Made by a program: the position numbers and the translations under genes. From NCBI RefSeq assembly GCF_018687715.1, contig NC_056766.1:15471501-15535500 (forward strand): DNA of 64,000 bases, given 5' to 3'. Under the pieces are notes generated by a model. The model worked only from the letters and a program-made list of their open reading frames with translations, was not told the origin of the DNA and made no database searches. Within the stretch, counting starts at the first letter, position 1; the number at the start of each line of letters is the position of its first letter. Shown here piece by piece: positions 56,116 through 64,000 of this stretch. Source of the stretch: Carya illinoinensis. Lineage: Eukaryota > Streptophyta > Magnoliopsida > Fagales > Juglandaceae.

Positions 56116-56764
56116 TATACAACAGCAAAAAAGAAATCACAAATTGACCAGCTTGAGCAACAATGGCAACTTGATCTTCGGAGGTTAACTTCTTGAATTG
56201 GTATTTTTGAAGTGAATTACGACTGGAGCAGAGGGTGTGTTGACATCCCCCCTCAAGCTCAACGGAGGTAAGCATACAGTGAGCTTGTCTCAAAGTAGTG
56301 AAAATTTTGGTACCACCATGGGGCCATATCAAGTCGAATGAGGCACCAAATCCAATGCTAAGTTGGACCAGAATGGTCAGTTGTAGCCAGTTTAACACTA
56401 GGTCTCCAACACCGGAGATGGCAGCAGCCATCGGACTTATTCTTGTTTAGTTTTAATTAAATTATTTAAAATTATTAGGATTAAAATCTATATAGGTGTA
56501 TCTATTTTGCCATGTGGAAAGCTTTCCATGAGATTTTCCCAACCTAGAAAACTGCAAGTTTTAGCTTCTCTACATGTCAATATTAAATAATATTATCTTC
56601 ACTATTAAGAGAGTTATGTTTCCAAGCTTAAAGTGACCCTTACAAGTTGTAATATTGGCAACATCCTGTGTGTAGTTTGTTAAAACACAATCCAACAACA
56701 TACATGGTAGGGATATTCCCCTCCCAACCCATTGGATTGGGCCTGAGCAAGACATTGAACCAAT
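56116..56764. other. Interval between Copia and hAT relics
   Basis: A minus-strand frame of 109 codons (56102-56431) overlaps the Copia end and so cannot be an old intact gene in that form; its product is not recognised. At 56700-56758, ctcccaacccattggattgg and gcctgagcaagacattgaa match a stretch at about 60990-61030 near the LTR-like region, a short dispersed repeat. Otherwise AT-rich. Confidence 0.45.
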
Positions 56765-56774
56765 GTTTTGAATA

Positions 56775-56866
56775 CTGTACCGGATGTCGTACCGGTCAAG
56801 GCACTGGAACGAAATATTTCGATACTGGTACCGTTTCGTGTACCGTTTCGGAATAGTTTATACCTG

Positions 56867-56901
<35 letters not shown>

Positions 56902-56906
56902 AGCAT
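56775..56906. repeat. taccgg/ccgttt word cluster and (TA)n, possible 3' terminus of the hAT element
   Basis: The phrases gtaccggatgtcgtaccgg, atactggtaccgtttcg and gtgtaccgtttcgg are crowded into 75 bases, followed by (TA)n at 56873-56901. Such sub-terminal repeat clusters are usual at hAT ends, where transposase binds. A mirror cluster was not found on the other side. Confidence 0.4.
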
Positions 56907-57009
56907 TTACTGTATTCCAAAATAATAACAAAATAAGTCATAAACTCAATACTTCTCAATACAAGTATTAAGTTTTAAGTTACAAAATAAGTAAGTTCTT
57001 AATCCAACC

Positions 57010-59463
57010 ATTAAAATAAAATCATTCATCCTCATCAAAAAGACAATAAGGATCAAGAGTCGACATGTTAATCAAAATATTTTCATCAATGTCACCACCA
57101 TCATCAACATCAACACTAACATTATCAATGTCTTCCTCATTTAGTGAGATTAATAGCTCCTCAATACTTGCCCAATCCAAATCTTCTCCATCAAGAAGTT
57201 CAGATTCTTCACTCACCCATTCTTCCATCAAGTCAATATTTTCAAGATTGACTGGATTTAAAGCATCTCTTCCCTTTTTTATGCTCCTGTCAAAATAAAA
57301 TCAAATATAATTGAAAATATTATATATATTTTCAAAAGTGAAAGACATTAGTATTAAAAAAATTTACCTCTCTCGCAGTTTCAAGTTATAACGAACAAAT
57401 ACTAAGTCATTCAAACGTTTATGTACTAATCTATTTCTCTTCTTCGAATGAATAAAATCAAATGTGCTCCAGTTTCTCTCACATCCAGTTGTACTACAAC
57501 ATTGACTTAGTACTCGAACAACAAACCTTTGAAACGTTGGAACCTCGCAACCAGATTGGGTCCACCATGCAACTATAACAATAATGCAATTATAAATTAT
57601 TAATTAAATGTAAGTAAAATAAAATAAGATAAAATTTAAAGTACAAAGTCACACTATTTAACAGATGATATTGATAAATGATAATACTTGGATTAAGCTT
57701 ATCATGCTGGTGGATTGCTAAAGAATGTCCAAACTCACCTACTGCATTATTATACAAGTCAAGTTTTGCAATGATCTTGTCTTGATCATTAGGATCAAAT
57801 TCCATCTTCATAACACAACTGTTGAAGCCTCTTACAACATCATTTTTTTTAAAAGCTGGGGCTATAGAAAATTCCAGGGTTAAGAAGACAACCCGCCGCA
57901 TGTAATGGACTGTGAAGCTACTTATCCCATCTAGAATCAATGATCATGGTGAATGGACTAAATATACTAACTTTGTTATTACATCTTGCTTTTATATTCT
58001 CTTTGGCTCTTTTCATTGCATCATACAAGTATCTCATTGCAGGCTTCTCATCCTCGTCAACAAGTCGTAGAACACGAACCAAAGGCTCACTAATTTTAAC
58101 AATAAATTGACATTGAGCCCAAAACTCTTTATCTTCTAAAACAATCCCAGCTATCTCTTTCCCTATGATGCTTTTAGAATGACTTGATGCAATCCATTTA
58201 TCATACGTAAACATTTGTCTCAGTTCTTTCTTAAACAAGAGCAAGCATTGGATACTTAAAAAATTTGTCGCAAACCTTGTAATTGCAGGATGACACAAAT
58301 CATGACCTTTGGTGAACTCGTCTCATCAATGCCAAAACCCAACCATGGTTATAGATGAACTTTGTTATCTTTTTTGCCTTTTTTATAGTATCATCAATAA
58401 GGAAAAAATTTCTTAGATTAGAAAAATTCTCTAACATCAAGTCTATGCAATGAGCTACACAAGGGGACCAATAGAAAGAGCCATACTTCTGCTGTAACTT
58501 TTTCCTGAAGGTTTAGAACGTACATCATTGTCCGTTATGAATTGCACAAGATTCTCAGCTCCAATTTCTTAAACAACCTCATCAAAGATATTAAACAGTG
58601 TTTCAACATCTTTTCTAAGGCCAGATGTATCAACAGGCTTCAATAACATTGTACCTTTCGGACAATAAACTAAAAAGTTGATTATTGATTGTTGCTTCTG
58701 ATTTGTCCAACCATCTGCCATTAGTGTACAACCGGTGTCATTCCAAACCTTCTTAATTTGTTGCAAATAATCTTGAACCTTATTCATAGTCATCTTTAAC
58801 AAATTTCTTCTCAACTCATATAAAGAAGGGCCCTTAAATCCTGGCCCGATAGCAGTCATGGCATTGATAGTTAGTTGATAAAACTTGGATTGAGCCGCAT
58901 TGAAAGGCAGATTAAAATCATACCACTAGCATGCTACAACCATATTTGCTTGTACAAGCATCTCATTCGAACACATAGAACTCTTAATTGAAGGTTGGGC
59001 CCCAGGAGTTGTTCTTGGAACAAAATATTTACTTAATCCCCCCACTGACTTTCCAGTTCCAGATTCTCCCGACTTCCCCTTACCTTTTGAAAGCTGAGAC
59101 TGTCCCTCCATACTATTACTATCATCAATATCATCAGATGTTAAATCTATATCACCTCCAATCTCTGAACTTATTTTTCTTTTCTTCTCTTTGCTTCTTT
59201 TCATTTCATCAAGCAACTCCTTCATTTACCATTTTACATCTTCAGAGACCTTTTTACATGCCTCTACATTGCCTGGAATCCCAACTAAATGATACTTCAA
59301 TCGAGTGATCCCGCCACCTCTAATTACTTTATTACAGTATAAATATTCAGTATTATTTCTTGCCCCTGGCACTACACGTGCATGGGCCTATGCTGGATCT
59401 TCTGATCTTACAGGAGCAAGTATTGTAGATGTAGTCCCGGTTGATTGACAACTAGACATTTTT
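57010..59463 (-). pseudogene. hAT-superfamily transposase pseudogene (BED / DUF659 / hATC)
   Basis: The minus strand gives, in order: a BED-type zinc finger region (CNKVIRGGGITRLKYHLVGI, 59340-59270; the first Cys of the finger is Tyr), a Lys/Ser-rich linker (KELLDEMKRSKEKKRKISSE), DUF659 (KVWNDTGCTLMADGWTNQKQ, 58760-58690), a central part (HPAITRFATNFLSIQCLL, SPFTMIIDSRWDK; 58298-57918), and the C-terminal dimerisation domain (WWTQSGCEVPTFQRFVVRVL, CERNWSTFDFIHSKKRNRL, LNDLVFVRYNLKLRER; about 57580-57370), ending in an acidic tail. Stops follow DPA near 59390 and DVKW near 59226, and frameshifts break 58300-58570. The CER.WS.F.IHSKKRNRL motif is diagnostic. The gaccgg/accgtttcg words at 56775-56850 may be the element's 3' end. 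Confidence 0.9.
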
Positions 59464-59616
59464 ATACTCCTATAAAACAACCTCATAAGTCAACACTTAT
59501 TCAAATTCAAGTGTTCAATACTTAATAGACTGAAACTTAACATAATTTATCAAATGGATTAAAAAATACTGCTGTCATTTGTAAATTAATTAGCCTCAAT
59601 AAATTCAAGTTTCTAT

Positions 59617-59636
59617 ACATGCATGCATGCATGCAC

Positions 59637-59707
<71 letters not shown>
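59617..59707. repeat. Compound microsatellite (CATG)n-(TA)n-(GA)n
   Basis: About four catg units, some eleven ta units and over twenty ga units are joined without interruption. It separates the hAT transposase relic from the COBW exon. Highly mutable and a likely length polymorphism. Confidence 0.9.
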
Positions 59708-59709
<2 letters not shown>

Positions 59710-59710
<1 letters not shown>

Positions 59711-59797
59711 AACCTTTTCAAGGTCTAAGCTCTCTTCACAAACTATGCTAACAGAAGAAACGGCAGGATCGTGACTGTGATCATGAGAGTGGTGATG
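59710..59797 (-). pseudogene. Isolated exon of a COBW-domain (CobW/ZNG1-type GTPase) gene
   Basis: On the minus strand, an acceptor (attcatatgcag) is followed by an open 88-nt exon reading HHDHHHSHDHSHDP then AVSSVSIVCEESLDLEK and a donor-like GTTGGA. The His/Asp-rich metal-binding stretch followed by VSIVCE.LDLEK is characteristic of plant COBW-domain proteins at the join between the GTPase domain and the CobW C-terminal domain (known relatives continue with a MWLG-like phrase). No neighbouring exons were found within about 1.5 kb on either side, and the hAT pseudogene sits immediately downstream. It looks like a captured or orphaned exon. Confidence 0.72.
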
Positions 59798-59829
59798 ATC
59801 ATGATGTTCTGCATATGAATACCAATATA

Positions 59830-60700
59830 ACTGTTATAACTTATAGGTTTATATAGTTGTAAAACCTAAAAGACTCTCCTCCTCCTTATTGAGTTTTAGC
59901 TGGACCTCCCTGTCCTCTAGCACAACCCCGAGATGGCACATACGAGGAACTCCAGCTAAGTAGTTTGTCCAGCCGAGAACTCCCACCCTTTATCGAATAG
60001 AAAGAAGAACCGTTAGTTCCAGTCTTTGACCCAGGAATACTGCTGCTCTAGATGGGCCACCTCTGCCCTTGGCATGAACAGAAACTGCAAGTGCTCTCTT
60101 TCTGCTTTAGGAGGTTGTGGGTTAGGAGGAATTCCTGGGCAGTGAGGTCTGGGTGTTTTGGGGTGACTTCCTCCTGAGCCCGACTGAAAAAAAATGTAGC
60201 AACACACCAGAATCCTCCACGTGTTAGGGTGAAGCTGTGTAGGAGCCAGACAGAGGTAGTACAATATGTTACAAATTGACCAGCAAAATAGAAGCAGCAG
60301 TTTAATAGTAAACATGGCGGGGTATAATGCTACCTTCAAGGCGTAACCCTCAAAGTTTACGACCCCTTCGTGAGCCTCAAGGGCTCCAAAAGAGGCCTTC
60401 AGTGACCTCAGAATTGTCAAAGAAGCCTCTGACCTCCAGTTGAATCCATCAAAGTGTTGAGACTCAGTGCAAACCTCAGGAGGGTCCATTCCCCCAAGAG
60501 TCCTAAAGGACTCAGACGGGCAAGCAGAGCTTGAGCCCTAGGGAGTAGTGCTAGAATAATTCTTGGGTGCCTTGGAAGTAAGTAATAGAAGTAGGTTGTG
60601 AAGCCAAGAGAGTGGAGAAGGAAGCAAGAAAACATGAGAGCAAGAAGATGAATTCGAAGGCTCCGAAAGAGAGTAAAAGCAAACAGATTGAGAATGTGAA
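59830..60700 (-). other. Interval with overlapping minus-strand frames, no product recognised
   Basis: Frames at 60489-60013 (158 codons), 60635-60417 and 60760-60551 overlap. Amino-acid content is unremarkable, and there is no motif known to me. Composition is closer to 50% GC than neighbouring DNA. It may be the left part of the LTR-like segment that follows, or former introns of the COBW gene; neither could be shown. Confidence 0.35.
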
Positions 60701-61480
60701 GGGCCTGAACTTAAATAGACACCTGTGTTGATTGAAATTCCCTAGACAATGGATTGACATGGGTTGCTAGAGGCTGAGTGGCCGGTGCAGATCTTGCAAT
60801 ATGCATTGCATGAAGCGACATAGAAGAGGAATCATCAACCATTACCTAGATGAGGGAAGCCAGACTGGCGCCACTCAAGTGTACATCAATCTGTCAAAGT
60901 GGTGCCATTGAAACATCCCAAATAATAAGGGAATTCCCACCAAATACATTTGGTAAGAATTGACGAGGTAATTAGAAGGGATATCTCCTCTTAGCCCACT
61001 GGATTGGGCCTAAGCAAGACATTGAAGCACATTTTGGCCTAGATCCCACCTTCCTACGGCCTAGAAATCACCAAAAGAGCCCAACCCACAAAGTGTGTTA
61101 GCGGAAAGAGGATGCATCGTGTTGGAAACCAGTCAAGGGGGATAGACGGGATGCATTGACCCTAATGCTTACCTGTGACACCCAGTATTAATAGCGCCAC
61201 CTCATATGCCATGTAGCATTAAAGGCCATGACTGGAGTAATTGTGGGCGTGACACTGGCCCCCAACAAAGGGTATGGAATATCCCCCAGAACCTCATATA
61301 AAGGCCATGCTTCAGGTATGAAGAACTCTCTCTAAACTCTGATATTCTCTTACAATTCTCCTACATGAAATACTGAGTTTAGTTTTGGAGACTCAGCGGA
61401 CCACGACTGAGCCCATCTTTGCCTCTATGATCATAGGTAGAAAGATCCCGACTTGGATTACTAGAACTTAGCCCAGGTGT
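60700..61480 (+). mobile_element. LTR-like segment (Ty3/Gypsy style), incomplete
   Basis: It contains a long non-coding region and then a TATA box (catataaagg, 61295-61304), a ctctctctaaactctg leader and the phrase gaaatactgagtttagtttt followed by ggagactc, an arrangement reminiscent of R/U5 parts of plant Gypsy LTRs. No second copy, target duplication or coding part was found, so the limits are uncertain. A stretch near 60990-61030 is repeated at 56700-56758. Confidence 0.4.
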
Positions 61481-61802
61481 ACGGAACACAAAATTAACAG
61501 AATCAATTTGAAATCTCAATATAACCCCAGGGATCAGTTTGAAGGTTTTTAAACAACAAATTCTAAGCTGTATATGGTTTACACAAAAGTACAAACTCGC
61601 TTGCATTGCTAGATTAACATGTAGTTACACTTCATCTAGTTTTAGTTACATTTCTTTATTTTTTTACTTTTATTTAAAAAATGAATTTTTTCATTTAAAT
61701 GGAATTTTTTATAATTTTATTGATGTGAACGTAAGAGGACATGTGTCAATTTCCTACATCATTTAATTTGGACGCACCGAGATAGATTTTTGACCTTACT
61801 AC

Positions 61803-62625
61803 ATTTAGAGTTGTAAATAAACCAGTATACTAGATAACCTGCTTGGTATTTGTCCATAAAAGCAGATACCTGCCCGATTAGTAAATGACACATACCCGAT
61901 AAAATCCGACTCTACTCGGCTAAGGTCGTTAAGGCCAGCTCGTTTATGCTCGAGTCGACTCATTAGCTCGACTCAATTAAAACTCATTCATATAGTAATA
62001 AAAATATATACATATTTATATATATTAGCTAATAATATAAGCATAGCACTTTTATAATTAAATATATAATAAGTAACTTAATTACTTAAGTCTATATATT
62101 GAATATACTTCATATAGCTATATTTTATAATTTGTACAATAATTAGTCGATAAGATTTAATATAAATTTTGTGTACAAGTATGTGGGAACCATATATGAA
62201 ATACATATATGCTATCATACTATGTGCATGTATTAATAATTTCTGTAGGCATATAATATATTGTTATTATGGATAAATATCAACTAGTTAAATATTAATT
62301 ATTTATAAATTTTAAAATCTTATAATTGAATAGAGGTTCTACTTGTTAGTTGTATAAATTCAATATTATATTTTTTAATTTTTTAATTTATCTAATTTAT
62401 TAATTATTAAATGTTAAAAAATAAAAAATAAACCATTCGAGCCAAGCCCGAGCTTAAGCTTGACTCGATACAAGCTTTAGACGAGCTTGAGCTTGAGCTC
62501 GAGTTGGGAATTTAGTTTACCCAATCGAGCTCGAATAAGGAATAAATAAAAATCTAGAGCTTGGATGACAGCTCAAGCTCAAATATTTTGAATTGAGTCG
62601 AGCTTGGCAAACCAAAGTAGTGCTG
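61803..62625. mobile_element. Probable non-autonomous element with gagctt/gagctc sub-terminal repeats
   Basis: The left part has cgagtcgactcattagctcg, and the right part has gacgagcttgagcttgagct then cgagttgggaa, tcgagctcgaataag and gagtcgagcttggcaaacc, flanking an almost pure A/T centre (62000-62420). Such opposed clusters of gagctcgag words are a familiar pattern of hAT-like non-autonomous elements in trees. A target duplication was not found. Confidence 0.45.
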
Positions 62626-63744
62626 GGATAATTTTGAAAATATTTGACTTAAAAATAGACAAAATTGATACAAAATAGTGCATAAAGCGGGCACTTGACT
62701 TATAAAGGTAAGAAAATAAGAGGCAACAAAAGGAGAATTCTACTAATTTTGAAAGTAAAGGGAGTAAGGTGGAGATTTTCTTCATTTCTCATGTCCAAGA
62801 AAATAGATGTAGAAAGCAGCTTAGAGATGACTTGAAATCTTGTATTTAACCCCAATTATGATAAATTTTGCACTAAAGATTCGTGGACTTAAGTTTAGTG
62901 TCAAATAACATAAATTTATAGATATTTCCTATTTTCTACTATTTATTTATATCAAGCAAGTCGTGGGTGTTTACCACCAAGCACCACCGAATAGGAAGGA
63001 GGGAGTTATCCTATCGATCATACTGTAGGCGTCTGTAACAAGCAAATACACCCACTCATACATGTTTGGTCTTGAGATGCCTCTAGAATCATTCTTTTAT
63101 TTATATATATTACTGTTAAATAATGTAATATATTCCTTATAATACATACATTTCTTATATATATTCTTTATATATAAATTCTAAGAGGTTGGTTTAAGTG
63201 ATGAAGATCTTAATTTTGAAGTATTATTCCCTTCAAAATTTAAGATTCAATATTTTATAAATGTAAATAATTATTTGAGACCATACTTTTTAGTCAAAAG
63301 TTAGTGATTTAATTAATTTTATATAAAAAAATTTAAAAAATATGATGCATGCGATCAAAATTTATTCTGTAAAAATAGATCCAAAAACCTTTATCTTGTA
63401 AAGATTTTTCGATATAACAAATATATATATTCACACAATAAATATATATGTATTATCATTGTAATGATTTATTCAAATCAATCTGAATCAAATTAATTAA
63501 GTGGATCGACACTTAGATATTTGAGGTCAAATCATGATCTTTTGTGTTTCCGTAATTTATCCATTCGTCTTCAATCATATTTTCATGTATATTTTATTCT
63601 ATTATCTCTTTTTTATTTTTTATTTTGTGGCTGCCGAGGATATGCATGCATCAGCCAATAATTAGTTCTACTTCCAGAGAAAAATATGAGAAGATATTGT
63701 GAGAATATCACAAAAAGACAAAAACAAATATTAGTTCTACTTAA
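62626..63744. other. AT-rich interval, nothing recognised
   Basis: Only AT-rich sequence with short frames. The phrase attagttctactt occurs at 63660 and again at 63731, about 70 bases apart, the second just before a sharp change to GC-rich sequence. Confidence 0.5.
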
Positions 63745-64000
63745 GGACCACCGAACGCGGTGCCAAACGGAGGGGCGCGCAACCCAAACATGCGGGACGG
63801 TGTCTCGGCCTGCTTCAGCGCATGGATGTCACGAGCTACCGTGGAGCCACCTGCCGGTTCAAACATGGCTTTTCTGGGTCCTTCGTCTCCGGGTGTTCAT
63901 CGACTGCCCGTCGGACCTCCACTTAGTGTGGTTTGCTCTGCCCGTGGTGTTTTTTGATCGTCTGTTTTCCGTTTTGTTTGTGGTCTCGTTCTATTATCCT
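63745..64000. other. GC-rich segment at window edge, possible 5' end of another element
   Basis: From aaggaccaccgaacgcgg onward, composition jumps to well above the surroundings, with frequent CG dinucleotides (ggggcgcgc, ccgtcgg). A plus-strand frame (63760-63957, 65 codons) has a Pro/Ser/Ala-rich product without recognisable motif. Sharp left edge and composition suggest the start of an inserted retroelement that continues past the window. Confidence 0.35.

Noticed and set aside
56102..56431. 109-codon minus-strand frame at the Copia right border
   Set aside because: It starts in flanking DNA and ends inside the LTR, so it only exists because of the insertion; no motif was recognised.

Overview
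The window is nuclear DNA of a flowering plant, most likely a woody eudicot. It is AT-rich and intron-bearing, it is packed with plant-type transposable elements, and it carries a UGT72-type glucosyltransferase and type I MADS-box remnants. A Fagales (walnut-family-like) origin is only an impression from the style of the small inverted-repeat elements; no search was possible. One host gene looks intact: the intronless UDP-glycosyltransferase at 29016-30473 (+). Nearly everything else is mobile DNA, relics of mobile DNA, or decayed gene copies.

Left part (1-28.7 kb): a CACTA (En/Spm) transposase pseudogene on the minus strand (68-2957); AT-rich sequence with microsatellites; a Copia gag relic (about 5.9-6.4 kb); two tandem copies of a 1.3-1.6 kb unit, each with a dead AGL80-like type I MADS-box gene (minus strand); a non-autonomous hAT element (10786-17605) split by a complete but mutated L1 LINE (11163-16891, 17-bp target duplication); and an unrecognised gene relic with a triplicated 72-nt exon, split by a 4.7-kb TG...CA element read as a solo LTR (18680-23380, 5-bp target duplication).

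Middle (28.7-45.1 kb): the UGT gene, then a segmental duplication of its 3' flank. Copy A (30571 to about 32332) is nearly continuous. Copy B is dispersed over 35036-45106 because it received a 1.9-kb solo LTR (35264-37198), a full-length minus-strand L1 LINE (37505-43244) and several MITEs. A doubly truncated LINE (32722 to about 35034) lies between the copies and ends at the start of copy B. Comparing the copies gives the relative order of insertions.

Right part (45.1-64 kb): an old 11-kb Copia element (45107-56110) with matching LTRs, a ggata target duplication, gag/integrase and RNase H relics, and about 7 kb of foreign sequence, including a FAR1/FRS (MULE-type) pseudogene, where its reverse transcriptase should be. 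Then come a decayed hAT transposase gene (57010-59463, minus), one exon of a COBW-domain GTPase gene (59710-59797, minus), an LTR-like promoter region, a region rich in repeated gagctt/gagctc words, and a GC-rich segment at the edge.

There is no operon logic here. The functional content is the UGT gene; the rest records nested transposition and duplication. No tRNA, rRNA or CRISPR array was recognised.
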